64,000 nt of DNA, taken from assembly GCA_045546135.1 (NCBI GenBank), contig JAZQCD010000006.1, forward strand, positions 1 through 64,000, read 5' to 3'. Below are positions 32,972 to 42,663 of this stretch, in pieces. The notes under the pieces were generated by a model. It was given only the letters and a program-made list of their open reading frames with translations. It was not told the origin of the DNA and did not search any database. This DNA comes from RUG13409 sp045546135 (GTDB taxonomy: Bacteria > Bacillota > Clostridia > Peptostreptococcales > Anaerovoracaceae). Positions within the stretch are counted from its first letter, which is position 1; every line of letters starts with the position of its first letter. The translations under genes were made by a program, and so were the position numbers.

Positions 32972-34438
32972 TTATTTGTTCTTGTCCCAGAAATCTCTTG
33001 TAAAGAGTATCACTATGGTGAACATCTCGAGCCTTCCTGCGATCATATAGATGGATAGGAAATATTTAACGAAATCACTGTAGAATCCGAAATTCTCAGT
33101 TGGTCCTATGAGTCCGAATCCAGGTCCTATATTAGAAAGGCATGTGACAACGGACGAGAAGGAAGTTATGTTATCGACTCCTGTAAGGGAGATGACGAAG
33201 GTGCCGAAGATGCAGAGCACTGCATAAAGCCCTATGTGAGCAACGATGCCGTTTAAAGTATCCTCACTGACTTCTTTGCCTCCGACCTTGATGGCGCTTA
33301 CTGTCCTTGGACTGAGACGCTTTTTTACATTCCTCTTTATGAGCTTCATGAGGACTACGACTCTTATGACCTTAAGTCCTCCTGCTGTGGATCCGCCGCA
33401 GCCTCCTATGAACATCATTATGAGGACGAGGAGTTTGCAAACTTCAGGCCATTTCTCGTAGTCGGTGATGGCATATCCAGTCGAAGATATGATGGAACCT
33501 ACCGTAAAGGATGACATCCTGAGGCTCTCGCCAAAACCGCTGTAGGTCTTGTGTATGGTCAGCATTGCTGTGATGAAGACCATCATGAAAAGGACTATCC
33601 CTATATATGCTTTGAATTCCGGGTCCTTAAAGGCGCTGAGACCTTTGCCGCTCACCATGTTGTAATACAGAGCGAAGTTTACGCCTGCAAGTATCATGAA
33701 TACTGTGATGATTATCTCAGCAGGCAGGTTATGAAAAGCGCCGATAGAAGAATTGTAGGTAGAGAATCCTCCTGTGCCGAGAGTTCCGAATGCGTGAGTC
33801 GATGCGTCGAAAAGATCAAGGCCGCAAAACATCAGGAGCACCATCTCTATGACAGTCATGACTGCGTATACTATATACAGCCCCTGGGCTCCTCTGTTGA
33901 TTGTAAAGGAGATCTTGTCCATGGTCGGACCCGTGGTCTCTGCTCTCATGATCTTTTGTCCGCCTATACCCAGCATTGGAAGAAGGGCTATGGTGAGGAC
34001 CAGTACTCCCATGCCTCCCAACCAATGAGTGAAACTTCTCCAAAAAAGTATGCCTCTTGGGAGACTTTCTATTTCTGAGAGTATGGAGGATCCTGTAGTA
34101 GTGAATCCTGAGGCTGTTTCAAAGAATGCATCTGCAAAATTCGGGATGGCACCTGTCATTACGAAGGGTATGCATCCTACAAGGGACATTACTATCCAAG
34201 TGAAAGCTACGATAAAGAAACCGTCTCTCATTTTCAGGATGGAATTGTCCTGCTTTGGGAGGAATTTGACTCCCAAAATGCCTATCACGATCACGGGGAC
34301 AGCAGACAGTGCAAACCATTTTGCTACATCGAACTCTCTATATAGAAGAGCTACTACAAGAGGGAGCAACATAGAAAGTCCCACTATGGCCATGACGGCG
34401 CAGAGTATTTTAACTATTGCTTTTAAATTGATTACCAT
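32972..34438 (-). CDS. trkH: Potassium uptake protein TrkH
   Basis: The membrane channel of the Trk K+ system, 488 residues with about ten hydrophobic segments and four pore-loop repeats; ETASGFTTTGSS and LGTGGFST are the first two selectivity loops, and IGGCGGSTAGG follows the third. The longer reading frame starting at 34534 would overlap trkA; the ATG at 34438 just after the trkA stop is the natural start, although its ribosome-binding site is weak, pointing to translational coupling. It works with the TrkA regulator encoded upstream. A terminator follows. Confidence 0.93.
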   Translation of the reverse strand: MVINLKAIVKILCAVMAIVGLSMLLPLVVALLYREFDVAKWFALSAVPVIVIGILGVKFLPKQDNSILKMRDGFFIVAFTWIVMSLVGCIPFVMTGAIPNFADAFFETASGFTTTGSSILSEIESLPRGILFWRSFTHWLGGMGVLVLTIALLPMLGIGGQKIMRAETTGPTMDKISFTINRGAQGLYIVYAVMTVIEMVLLMFCGLDLFDASTHAFGTLGTGGFSTYNSSIGAFHNLPAEIIITVFMILAGVNFALYYNMVSGKGLSAFKDPEFKAYIGIVLFMMVFITAMLTIHKTYSGFGESLRMSSFTVGSIISSTGYAITDYEKWPEVCKLLVLIMMFIGGCGGSTAGGLKVIRVVVLMKLIKRNVKKRLSPRTVSAIKVGGKEVSEDTLNGIVAHIGLYAVLCIFGTFVISLTGVDNITSFSSVVTCLSNIGPGFGLIGPTENFGFYSDFVKYFLSIYMIAGRLEMFTIVILFTRDFWDKNK

Positions 34439-34439
34439 A

Positions 34440-35801
34440 TTACAAGAAACTTGATTGTGATTTTGAAAGGAGTGACTCCAGTTCGCCCTCTGAAGAAAGA
34501 AGTGAAAGGAGCACCACTCTGTCTCCGTCGGCAACCTGAGTGCTGCCGTTGGGGATGATTATATTGTTGCCTCTGTGTATCGCAAGGATCAGAACGCCCT
34601 CAGGTATGGACAGATCTGCCAGAGTCTTCTTTGTAAGAGGCATGGAACTTTCAGCTTTTACTTCGCTAAACTCAGCCTGACCGTTGATCAGCTTGCTGAA
34701 AAGAACGATGCCGCTCTTTCTTATGGATGCAAGGACTTCGCTTGCGATTATCTCCTGCGGGTTGATTATAGCCGATGTGCCCAGGTGCTTTATGACCGGG
34801 ATGAAGGTCGGTCTTGACACCTTTGCGACGACCGTATTGACTCCGTGGTCCCTGACGAGGAGGGAAAGAAGGAGGTTTTCTTCATCAAAACCTGTTGCAG
34901 ATACAAAGGCATCCATTGCCTCAAGGCCTTCATCCTGAAGGACATCAATGTCTGAAGCGTCTCCGTTGAGTATAACAGTGTCATTGAGTTCAGATGAAAG
35001 CTCTTTGCATCTGTCAGGATCGAGCTCTATGATCTTGACGGAGATACCTTTGTTTTCGAGCATCTTTGCAAGGAAGAGTCCTGTCTTTCCTCCGCCTGCT
35101 ATCATGACTCTTTTCGGAAGTTCTTCCTTAGTCTTGCTGAGGAGCCTTCTGTTAAATGTGTTTATATCTGTTTCAAGACCTACTGCGTAGAGTATGTCTC
35201 CCTTTTCTACAACGCTGGAACCGTTAGGAATGATGATCTTTCCGTTCCTTGATATGGCGCCGAGAAGTATACCGCCAAGTTCATCTTTTATGTCAGCTAC
35301 CTTTTTGCCGGCTATGGATGGCATACGTGAAGCATTGAATTCAAGTATTGCTATACCGTCAGAGACAAAGAGTCCGCCTTCGATCTGCTCGTGCTGAGTC
35401 AGATACTTGAAGATCTCTGTTGCGCAGGCATAGTCAGGATTCAAGAGCCTGTCTATACCCATAGTCTCTTTTATGAACTCAAGCTGCTTTGAATGCTCCG
35501 GGCTCCTTACTCTTGCCATGGTCCTTGGGCATCCGAGCTTTTTTGCAAAGGCGCAGATGACCATGTTTCTCTCGTCATCCTCAGTGACCGCTATGGTCAG
35601 ATCGTGGGATGCGATATCTATTTCATTCAGTGTATCGACTTTTAAAGCATCACCCTGGACAGTGAATGCATCGAGATTGCTTCCGACGCTTTCTATTCTT
35701 TCACCGTTGTCGTCCAGCATGGTGACCTGGTTGCCCCCGTTAAGAAGGGCAGTGGCAATGGAATAGCCAAGTTTACCTATTCCGACCACACATACTTTCA
35801 T
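34440..35801 (-). CDS. trkA: Trk system regulatory subunit TrkA
   Basis: A peripheral NAD(H)-binding gating subunit of 453 residues with two RCK_N plus RCK_C units. MKVCVVGIGKLGYSIATALL and RVMIAGGGKTGLFLAKML are the two Rossmann glycine motifs, with DDDGER-like acidic ends; a TrkA-C domain follows each. Start 35801 is fixed by AAAGGAGGAATAAGT, which discards 15 residues of the longer frame. It is the first gene of the trkA-trkH unit, divergent from der. Confidence 0.93.
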   Translation of the reverse strand: MKVCVVGIGKLGYSIATALLNGGNQVTMLDDNGERIESVGSNLDAFTVQGDALKVDTLNEIDIASHDLTIAVTEDDERNMVICAFAKKLGCPRTMARVRSPEHSKQLEFIKETMGIDRLLNPDYACATEIFKYLTQHEQIEGGLFVSDGIAILEFNASRMPSIAGKKVADIKDELGGILLGAISRNGKIIIPNGSSVVEKGDILYAVGLETDINTFNRRLLSKTKEELPKRVMIAGGGKTGLFLAKMLENKGISVKIIELDPDRCKELSSELNDTVILNGDASDIDVLQDEGLEAMDAFVSATGFDEENLLLSLLVRDHGVNTVVAKVSRPTFIPVIKHLGTSAIINPQEIIASEVLASIRKSGIVLFSKLINGQAEFSEVKAESSMPLTKKTLADLSIPEGVLILAIHRGNNIIIPNGSTQVADGDRVVLLSLLSSEGELESLLSKSQSSFL

Positions 35802-35832
35802 ACTTATTCCTCCTTTAGAATATACGGGAGAC

Positions 35833-35838
35833 ATTATA
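35833..35838 (-). promoter_or_regulatory. Extended -10 promoter of trkAH
   Basis: On the minus strand TGGTATAAT (TATAAT complement of 35833-35838) is an extended -10 without a good -35, about 32 bp before the trkA ATG. Confidence 0.55.
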
Positions 35839-35856
35839 CCATACATTTAAGATTTG

Positions 35857-35865
35857 TGCTATAAT
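35857..35865 (+). promoter_or_regulatory. Extended -10 promoter of der
   Basis: TGCTATAAT (35857-35865) is a perfect extended -10 with no clear -35. It lies back to back with the trkA promoter, with about 20 bp between the two -10 hexamers. Confidence 0.6.
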
Positions 35866-35925
35866 ACATAGTCGGCTTTCAAAGAAGCTGCAGTTAGCAT
35901 GTAATAATAAGAAATTGAGGTAGAA

Positions 35926-37251
35926 ATGAGTAAACCCATTGTCGCTGTCGTAGGACGGCCGAATGTAGGCAAATCGACATTTTTCAATGATATAGTCGGA
36001 AGCAGAGTCTCAATAGTTGAGGACACGCCCGGAGTAACAAGGGACCGCATCATCGCTGATGCTGAATGGAGCGGCCGCCACTTTTTGCTTGTGGATACGG
36101 GAGGAATAGAACCTGATAACGAGGAGACCATTCCTTCTCAGATGAGAGCGCAGGCAGAACTTGCTATGGATATGGCTGATGTCATACTCTTTATGGTAGA
36201 CGGCAGGGAAGGACTGACCCATGCTGATATGGATGTTGCCGACATACTCAGAAGAAAGAACAAAAAAGTCATACTCGTCGCAAACAAGATAGATAACAGA
36301 AAAGTCCCTGATTCCATATACGATTTTTATGAACTTGGGCTCGGCGAACCCATGCAGGTATCATCAGTCAACAAGCTTGGCCTTGGCGACGTTCTTGATG
36401 CAGCTCTTGAAAAGATCCCGGAAGAAGCTTTTGAAGAAGATGACGAAGATGATATCAAGATCGCTATCATAGGAAAGCCGAATGTAGGAAAGAGTTCAAT
36501 GATAAATGCTTTTCTCGGCGAAGAAAGAGTCATCGTAAGCGACATTGCAGGAACGACCAGGGATTCCATCGATACGCCCTTTGAAAAAGACGGACAAAAA
36601 TATACTCTCATAGATACTGCAGGTATCAGAAGGCGCAGCAAAGTAACTGATGATATAGAGAAGTTCTCTGTCATAAGAGCCATGGCTGCCATAGAGCGTT
36701 GCGACGTTGCCATCATGGTCATAGACGGAACAGAAGGCCTTACGGAGCAGGACAAAAAGATAGTAGGACTTGCCCACGAAGCAGGAAAGGGCATCATAGT
36801 CGTAGTAAACAAGTGGGACATAGTCGAAAAAGAGACCAATACCATGAAGAATATGGAGAAGGAGATCAAAGGACAACTCGCATTCATGTCCTACGCTCCT
36901 GTCATGTTCACATCAGCTTTAAAGGGTCAGCGCCTCGACGCAGTCCTTGAAAAAGCAAAGGCAGTTGCAGAGAACAGAGCGATGAGAATCTCTACAGGCC
37001 AGCTCAACAGCCTCATAGCTGATGCAGTCCTCATGAACAATACGCCTTCAGATAAGGGCAAGAGGCTCAAGATATACTATGTCTCTCAGATAGGCGTAAA
37101 ACCGCCTCTTATCAGTTTCGTAGTCAACGACAGAGATATAATGCACTTCTCATATGCCAGATATCTTGAGAACAAGATCAGAGAAGGATATGGATTTGAA
37201 GGCACTTCAATAAAGTTCGTCTTCAGAGAGAGAAGCGAAAAGGAACAGTAA
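35926..37251 (+). CDS. der: Ribosome-assembly GTPase Der (EngA)
   Basis: A double-GTPase protein of 441 residues needed for 50S subunit maturation. G1 motifs GRPNVGKST (residue about 9) and GKPNVGKSS (about 185), G3 DTGG and DTAG, G4 NKID and NKWD, plus the KH-like C-terminal domain (KRLKIYYVSQIGVKPPLISF) are all present. The gene has an extended -10 promoter at 35857 and is followed by miaB after 1 nt. Confidence 0.97.
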   Translation: MSKPIVAVVGRPNVGKSTFFNDIVGSRVSIVEDTPGVTRDRIIADAEWSGRHFLLVDTGGIEPDNEETIPSQMRAQAELAMDMADVILFMVDGREGLTHADMDVADILRRKNKKVILVANKIDNRKVPDSIYDFYELGLGEPMQVSSVNKLGLGDVLDAALEKIPEEAFEEDDEDDIKIAIIGKPNVGKSSMINAFLGEERVIVSDIAGTTRDSIDTPFEKDGQKYTLIDTAGIRRRSKVTDDIEKFSVIRAMAAIERCDVAIMVIDGTEGLTEQDKKIVGLAHEAGKGIIVVVNKWDIVEKETNTMKNMEKEIKGQLAFMSYAPVMFTSALKGQRLDAVLEKAKAVAENRAMRISTGQLNSLIADAVLMNNTPSDKGKRLKIYYVSQIGVKPPLISFVVNDRDIMHFSYARYLENKIREGYGFEGTSIKFVFRERSEKEQ

Positions 37252-37252
37252 T

Positions 37253-38629
37253 ATGGCAAAAACATACCATGTGGTCACCTTCGGATGCCAGATGAACGAA
37301 AGGGATTCAGAGACTCTCGCAGGCATGCTCGAAGAGATGGGCTATGTATATGAAGAGAATTTCAAGGATGCCGATGTGTGCATACTCAATACCTGCAGCG
37401 TCAGAGAAAATGCAGACAAGCATTTCTTCGGAGTCCTCGGACAGCTCAAGAATCCTCATGAGCAAAACCCGGGGCGCATAACCTGTGTTTGCGGATGCAT
37501 GATGCAGCAGCAACACATAATAGACACGCTCAAAGCAAAATATTCCTGGGTAGACCTGGTGTTCGGTACCCACAACATACAGGACTTCCCGGAGCTTTTC
37601 AAAAATGTAAGGGATGAAAAGCAAAAGCTCGTAGAAGTATGGTCCGACGCAGAAGCCATAGCAGAAGGACTTCCTGCAAAGAGAAATTACGACTTCAAGG
37701 CTTATGTGAGCATAATGCAGGGCTGCAACAATTTTTGCACTTACTGCATAGTACCATATACAAGAGGAAGAGAAAGAAGCCGTCGTCCTGAAGAAGTTCT
37801 AGAAGAAGTAAGGTGCCTTGCAAAGAATGGCTGCAAAGAGATAACTCTCCTTGGCCAGAACGTGAACTCCTACGGAAGAGCAAAGAGTGTCCCGGGTACC
37901 TATCACTTTGAAGAGGGACTTCCTTCTGTGCTTGAAGACGGCAGTCTCAATGTGGATTTTGCAGGTCTCATAAGAGAGATAGACAAAGTAGAGGGCATAG
38001 AGCGCATACGCTTCATGACATCTCATCCGAAGGATATCTCAGATGAACTCATAGAATGCTTTAGAGACTGCAAACATCTTTGCCACATGATACATCTTCC
38101 TGTTCAGAGCGGTTCTGATGCAGTATTAAAAAAGATGAACCGCCATTATGACAGGCAGTGGTATTTTGACAAGATCGATAAACTAAGAGCAACATGTCCC
38201 GACATCGCTCTTTCTACGGATATCATAGTCGGATTCCCGGGAGAGACCGAAGAGGATTTCTTGGGTACTTTAGACCTTGTCGAAAGAGTCAGATATGACA
38301 GCGCATTCACTTTCATCTATTCTGTAAGGAAAGAGACTCCTGCAGAAAAGTATGAAGACCAGATCCCTGAAGATGTGAAGCACGAGAGGTTCAACAGGCT
38401 TCTTGAAGTCATACACAGGATACAGGAAGAAAAGTCTCTTCAGTATCAGGATAAGGTCTTAAAGGTCCTTGTTGAAGGTCCGTCAAAGACCAATGGATCG
38501 GTGCTTACGGGAAGGACGGAAAGCAATATGACTGTTGATTTCCCGGGGAGCATGGATATGGTTGGAAAGATCATTGATGTGAAGATCGTAAAGGCTCAGA
38601 CTTTCAGTCTGTATGGCGAGATCGTTTGA
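37253..38629 (+). CDS. miaB: tRNA-2-methylthio-N6-dimethylallyladenosine synthase MiaB
   Basis: A radical SAM methylthiotransferase acting on i6A37 of tRNAs, 458 residues. Three domains are visible: MTTase with FGCQMNERDSE and cysteines at NTCSVRE and CVCGCM (auxiliary cluster), the radical SAM core with GCNNFCTYCIVPYTRG, and a C-terminal TRAM domain (KVLVEGPSKTNGSVLTGRTE). It overlaps the Der transcription unit, with its ribosome-binding site inside der. Structured element E3 lies downstream. Confidence 0.96.
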   Translation: MAKTYHVVTFGCQMNERDSETLAGMLEEMGYVYEENFKDADVCILNTCSVRENADKHFFGVLGQLKNPHEQNPGRITCVCGCMMQQQHIIDTLKAKYSWVDLVFGTHNIQDFPELFKNVRDEKQKLVEVWSDAEAIAEGLPAKRNYDFKAYVSIMQGCNNFCTYCIVPYTRGRERSRRPEEVLEEVRCLAKNGCKEITLLGQNVNSYGRAKSVPGTYHFEEGLPSVLEDGSLNVDFAGLIREIDKVEGIERIRFMTSHPKDISDELIECFRDCKHLCHMIHLPVQSGSDAVLKKMNRHYDRQWYFDKIDKLRATCPDIALSTDIIVGFPGETEEDFLGTLDLVERVRYDSAFTFIYSVRKETPAEKYEDQIPEDVKHERFNRLLEVIHRIQEEKSLQYQDKVLKVLVEGPSKTNGSVLTGRTESNMTVDFPGSMDMVGKIIDVKIVKAQTFSLYGEIV

Positions 38630-38654
38630 TATTAATATGCGGGAGTATGCGGCA

Positions 38655-38815
38655 GCTGCCGCCCACATGACCGCTCGAAACACCTCAGGCTCTGTATTCT
38701 GAACCTTTCTGAGGATCTCAAATGCTCAACCAGGCTCACCGCCTGTTTCGCATGAGATCCTTAGCATAAAGTTTCAGAATGACCCTTCGAAGTGTTTCTC
38801 GAAGCAGTGGGCAGC
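38655..38815 (-). ncRNA. Structured intergenic element E3 (minus strand)
   Basis: A 161-nt element between miaB and ybaB, read on the minus strand: outer pairing GTGGGCAGC's partner (38655-38666 with 38807-38815), P2 ATTCTGAA/TTCAGAAT, P3 CTTTATG with CAGAAAG, CTAA / T internal loop, P4 GGATCTCA/TGAGATCC (38753-38760 with 38713-38720), TGC/GCA, and apical CAGGC-GGTGA-GCCTG. It has the E1/E2 plan with different stem sequences. The flanking genes run on the plus strand, so the element is inverted relative to them. Confidence 0.6.
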
Positions 38816-38865
38816 ATCTGTTTGATAGCTTAATATGATAATGCGATAGTTTAAGGAGAGAATAA

Positions 38866-39204
38866 ATGGGTAAAGGAATGAAAGCGGGCAAGAGGCCCAA
38901 GGTCAATAATCAGCAGGCTCAGATGATGCAGCTTCAGGCTCTTCAGTCAAAGATGCAGGCTGCTCAGGCAGAGGTAGAGGCTGCTGAGGTGGAGGCTACT
39001 GCAGGCGGCGGTGCCGTCAAGGTAGTTGCCAACGGAAAGCATGAGTTCGTAAGTGTCACTATCGACCCTGAAGTTGCCAAAGAAGATGTTGAAATGCTCC
39101 AGGATCTTATCCTTGCTGCATGCAACGAGGCCATGAGAAAGGTCGAAGAGCTGACAGAGAGCAAGATGGGCGCTGTAACAGGCGGTATGGGACTTGGATT
39201 CTAA
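38866..39204 (+). CDS. ybaB: YbaB/EbfC nucleoid-associated protein
   Basis: A small dimeric DNA-binding protein of 112 residues, normally encoded beside recR as here. The N-terminal glutamine-rich helix (QQAQMMQLQALQSKMQAAQA) forms the coiled-coil arm, and EVEATAGGGAVKVVANGKHE is the conserved sheet. Slightly extended basic N-terminus. recR starts 3 nt downstream. Confidence 0.95.
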   Translation: MGKGMKAGKRPKVNNQQAQMMQLQALQSKMQAAQAEVEAAEVEATAGGGAVKVVANGKHEFVSVTIDPEVAKEDVEMLQDLILAACNEAMRKVEELTESKMGAVTGGMGLGF

Positions 39205-39207
39205 GAA

Positions 39208-39810
39208 ATGAAGGGATATGCTAAACCACTAAGCCGTCTCATTGCCGAACTTTCAAAACTTCCCGGCATAGGCGGAAAGACTGCTCAAAGGCTTGCTTTT
39301 CATATTCTGTCTTTGTCTGACCAAGAGGCAGAAGGGCTTGCCGATGCCATCGTGGATGCAAAAAAGAATATGCATTACTGCAGTGTCTGCGGCAATCTGA
39401 CAGACAGGGATCCTTGTGATATTTGCTCTGATCCTACAAGGGACAAGACTACTGTATGCGTAGTAGAGAACCCAAGAGACGTATCTGCCATGGAGAGGGT
39501 CAAAGAGTATCACGGCCTTTATCATGTGCTCAACGGCGCTATCTCGCCCATGGACGGCATAGGACCTGACGATATAAACTTAAGGTCCCTCATCGTTCGT
39601 CTTCAGGAAAATGACGACATCAAAGAGGTCATCCTTGCAACCAATCCTAATATCGAGGGTGAAGCTACTGCTATGTACATAGCAAGGCTTGTAAAACCTG
39701 CAGGCATCAAGGTGAGCAGGATAGCTCACGGACTTCCTGTAGGCGGAGACCTTGAATATGCAGATGAGGAGACTCTCTATAGAGCAATGGAAGGAAGAAG
39801 AGAATTATGA
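39208..39810 (+). CDS. recR: Recombination mediator RecR
   Basis: A 200-residue toroidal protein of RecFOR repair. The helix-hairpin-helix (LSKLPGIGGKTAQRLAFHIL), a zinc finger (CSVCGNLTDRDPCDIC), a TOPRIM domain (VCVVENPRDV) and a C-terminal Walker-B-like region are in standard order and length. The stop overlaps the lgt start. Confidence 0.97.
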   Translation: MKGYAKPLSRLIAELSKLPGIGGKTAQRLAFHILSLSDQEAEGLADAIVDAKKNMHYCSVCGNLTDRDPCDICSDPTRDKTTVCVVENPRDVSAMERVKEYHGLYHVLNGAISPMDGIGPDDINLRSLIVRLQENDDIKEVILATNPNIEGEATAMYIARLVKPAGIKVSRIAHGLPVGGDLEYADEETLYRAMEGRREL

Positions 39811-40709
39811 CAACAGTTACTCTTACAAAAGCTGCAGACCTTGCAAGGACTCCGTTCCTTCCTGTACCTGACAGGGTCGCTTTCACCATACCCGAGTGGT
39901 TCCCTCTCATCGGCGGGATCGATATCATGTGGTATGGCATAATGCTGACTTTAGGTATAGTTGCAGCGTTTTTAGTAGTATACAAGAAAGCGCCGTCAAG
40001 GCTCATCGATCCTGAAAAGGTCCTCGATTACGCTCTTTGGATAGTGCCTTTCGGCGTCATCGGAGCAAGGCTTTATTATGTCATCTTCGAATGGCAAAAC
40101 TACAAAGATGACCTTGCATCTATTTTTGATATAAGGGCAGGGGGACTTGCCATACACGGGGCCCTCATCGGAGGCTTTACAGTAGGCATCATTTGCCTCG
40201 TCAAATGGAAGCAAAAGGTCCTTGACTGGGTAGACCTTACCATTATGGGCGTCACCATAGGTCAAGCCATAGGAAGGTGGGGAAATTACTTCAATTCAGA
40301 AGCCCACGGAACGGCAACTGATCTCCCTTGGGCGATATATTGCGACGGTGAATTCGTACATCCGACCTTCCTTTATGAATCCATATGGTGTTTCCTTCTC
40401 TTCATATTCCTGCTTTGGTTCGATAAGAAAAAAGCAAGATACAGAGGGCAGATCATATGTCTTTATGCTATCATATATTCAATAGAGAGATTCTTTGTTG
40501 AAGGTCTTCGCACAGACAGCCTTTGGGTAGGACCCATAAGGCAGGCGCAGCTCATATCCATAGTCCTCATCATATGCGGTATCATTGGACTCATCCTCAT
40601 AGGAAAGAACAAGGAAAAGCTTTTGATAAAAAGGCCTGAAGGATGCGGATATGCAGGTTATGATAAAATAGATGTGCCGGCATCAGAAGGACCTGAAGGA
40701 AAAGCCTAA
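39807..40709 (+). CDS. lgt: Prolipoprotein diacylglyceryl transferase Lgt
   Basis: A membrane enzyme that adds diacylglycerol to the lipobox cysteine of prolipoproteins; 300 residues, about seven membrane helices. The Lgt signature (GRWGNYFNSEAHG), RAGGLAIHGALIGG and the C-terminal RFFVEGLRTDSL are conserved. ATGA overlap with recR indicates coupling. It is relevant to the lipoprotein at 14240. Confidence 0.95.
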   Translation: MTTVTLTKAADLARTPFLPVPDRVAFTIPEWFPLIGGIDIMWYGIMLTLGIVAAFLVVYKKAPSRLIDPEKVLDYALWIVPFGVIGARLYYVIFEWQNYKDDLASIFDIRAGGLAIHGALIGGFTVGIICLVKWKQKVLDWVDLTIMGVTIGQAIGRWGNYFNSEAHGTATDLPWAIYCDGEFVHPTFLYESIWCFLLFIFLLWFDKKKARYRGQIICLYAIIYSIERFFVEGLRTDSLWVGPIRQAQLISIVLIICGIIGLILIGKNKEKLLIKRPEGCGYAGYDKIDVPASEGPEGKA

Positions 40710-40757
40710 AAAAGTTGATAATTAGTTTTATATATAGTTTTCAAAGGAGTATTAGAA

Positions 40758-41444
40758 ATGAAGTATGAGATCAAAGGAGACAACTTCCCTGTAGTTGTCA
40801 TCAATGTTGAATCAGGTGAAGCTATCCGTACAGAAGGCGGCGGAATGGCATGGATGAGTCCAAACATGTCTATGGAGACAGAGGGCGGCGGAAGCCTTGG
40901 TAAAGCATTCGGAAGACTCTTCTCAGGCGAGAGAGTGTTCAGAAACATCTACAGAGCAAACGGCGGTCCGGGACTCATTGCAGTCAATTCAAAGGTGCCG
41001 GGCGCTATAATACCTGTGGAGATCACACCTGACAAGCCGATCATCATTCAGAAATCAGCATTTCTTGCAAGCACTGAAGGCATAGAGACAGAAGTCTTCT
41101 TCAACAAGAAATTTTCAACAGGACTTTTCGGCGGAGAGGGATTCATCATGCAGAAAGTCTACGGAACAGGAACAGTATTCCTTGAAGTAGACGGATCCAC
41201 AGTAGAGTATGAGCTCGGAAGCGGACAGACCATCATAGTCGATACAGGAAACATCGCAATGATGGATGTGACCTGCTCCATGGATGTTCAGACAGTCAGC
41301 GGAGTAAAGAATGTTCTCTTTGGAGGCGAAGGACTCTTTAATACTGTCATCACAGGACCGGGAAAGGTAGTCCTTCAGACACTTCCTATCAAGAGCATAG
41401 CAGAGGCTATAATCCCGTTCATCCCGACTCAGAGTTCCAACTAG
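40758..41444 (+). CDS. TIGR00266 / AIM24-family protein
   Basis: A 228-residue beta-rich protein of the AIM24/TIGR00266 family, function unknown. Typical elements are the start MKYEIKGDNFPVVVINVESG, GGMAWMSPNMSMET, the glycine-rich turns and the LPIKSIAEAIIPFIP end. No membrane segment or signal. It has its own AAAGGAG ribosome-binding site and ends before a convergent terminator. Confidence 0.85.
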   Translation: MKYEIKGDNFPVVVINVESGEAIRTEGGGMAWMSPNMSMETEGGGSLGKAFGRLFSGERVFRNIYRANGGPGLIAVNSKVPGAIIPVEITPDKPIIIQKSAFLASTEGIETEVFFNKKFSTGLFGGEGFIMQKVYGTGTVFLEVDGSTVEYELGSGQTIIVDTGNIAMMDVTCSMDVQTVSGVKNVLFGGEGLFNTVITGPGKVVLQTLPIKSIAEAIIPFIPTQSSN

Positions 41445-41492
41445 TCTTAGTGACCTGACAGGATATCATTTTTTAAGTCAATAAGGAAACGA

Positions 41493-41524
41493 AAGGTCCC
41501 CGGTTTTTGTATACCGGGGACCTT
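41493..41524. terminator. Hairpin between AIM24-family gene and xdhC
   Basis: An 11-bp perfect GC-rich stem (AAGGTCCCCGG, 41493-41503; complement 41514-41524) with a 10-nt T-rich loop, between convergent genes. Weak T-tracts on both sides. Confidence 0.75.
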
Positions 41525-41553
41525 AGTACTTACGAAACTAACTTAAGACATGA

Positions 41554-42585
41554 TCAGTGCATTGGACATGCGTGAGACTCTTCGCTTTGCTTTTCTCTTC
41601 TCAAAGCTCTTTCAAGTATTATTTCGCTGGCTATACTGACAGCGATCTCTTCAGGCGTAACGGCCTTGATCTTAAGACCTATTGGGGCATGTATGGATGC
41701 GATGGCTTCATCTGAGAAACCTTCTTCCTTCAGCTTATTGTTGATAGTTGCAGTCTTTCTTCTTGAACCTATGACTCCAAGGTATGCGAAGGGACGCTTA
41801 AGAAGCTGTTCCTCGCACTGGAGATCAAACTCATGGCCGTTGGTCATGACGATGTAGTAATCATCATCCTTTAAGTCTATGTATTCGGAGAGTTTTGTAA
41901 AATCACCGACTATGGTCCTTTCTGCAAAGGGATAGAGTTCCCTTGATGCAAATTCCTCCAGATTATCCATGATGACGATCCTAAAGCCCACGGTCTTTAG
42001 GATATTAGCAAGAGCCTGAGCACAGTGACCGCCGCCGAAAATTATGGCTCTTTCGCCTACTGCAAGGTATACGGAGAAATACTTTTCGCTTTTTACACAG
42101 CCTTCAAGGAGAAGTCCTGATGAGTCTATATCTTTGCTTCCGGCCAGGAACTCGCCGTCTTTAGAGAAAAGAGCTCCAAGTTTTCCATCAAATGAGAGTA
42201 CGAGCCACACAGCTTCTTTTTTATCTCTGCTTTCCAAAAAGGCCATAGCTATTTCGTGCCATCCTTTTTCTGAAGCATCTATATACTGGAAATATATATC
42301 CACATTTCCGCCGCATATCATCCCTATGTCTTCCGTTTTGCTCGGTGCAAGTACGAAATGCTTTTCCATAGATCTTTTCTCGTCGATGAGATCCTTTCCA
42401 AGCTGTTCTGAGAGGACTTCTACTGTTCCTCCTCCGACAGTTCCTTCAAGTATGCCTTCTTTTCCAACGAGCATGGCGCAGCCTGATCCTCTTGGTGTCG
42501 AACCTGCATCATTGATTATCATTGCCAGTACCGTGTCTTCATTTTTTTTAAGCTTTTCAAGAAGCTTTGGCATTATCTTTTCCAT
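41554..42585 (-). CDS. XdhC/CoxI-family molybdoenzyme maturation protein
   Basis: A 343-residue XdhC/CoxI-type protein. The N-terminal XdhC_CoxI segment (MIINDAGSTPRGSGCAMLV, GTVGGGTVE) and a C-terminal NAD-binding Rossmann segment (RAIIFGGGHCAQALANIL, YLGVIGSRRK) are present. Relatives supply sulfurated molybdenum cofactor to xanthine-dehydrogenase-like hydroxylases. No molybdoenzyme gene lies in the window, so its client must be elsewhere. A histidine kinase gene lies upstream with a 78-nt gap. Confidence 0.85.
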   Translation of the reverse strand: MEKIMPKLLEKLKKNEDTVLAMIINDAGSTPRGSGCAMLVGKEGILEGTVGGGTVEVLSEQLGKDLIDEKRSMEKHFVLAPSKTEDIGMICGGNVDIYFQYIDASEKGWHEIAMAFLESRDKKEAVWLVLSFDGKLGALFSKDGEFLAGSKDIDSSGLLLEGCVKSEKYFSVYLAVGERAIIFGGGHCAQALANILKTVGFRIVIMDNLEEFASRELYPFAERTIVGDFTKLSEYIDLKDDDYYIVMTNGHEFDLQCEEQLLKRPFAYLGVIGSRRKTATINNKLKEEGFSDEAIASIHAPIGLKIKAVTPEEIAVSIASEIILERALRREKQSEESHACPMH

Positions 42586-42663
42586 TATATTGCGTTCTCC
42601 GTTAAATGTATTTTATGATGTTTATGTCTTTTTATTATATCCTAATGTGACTGAAGCTTGGAA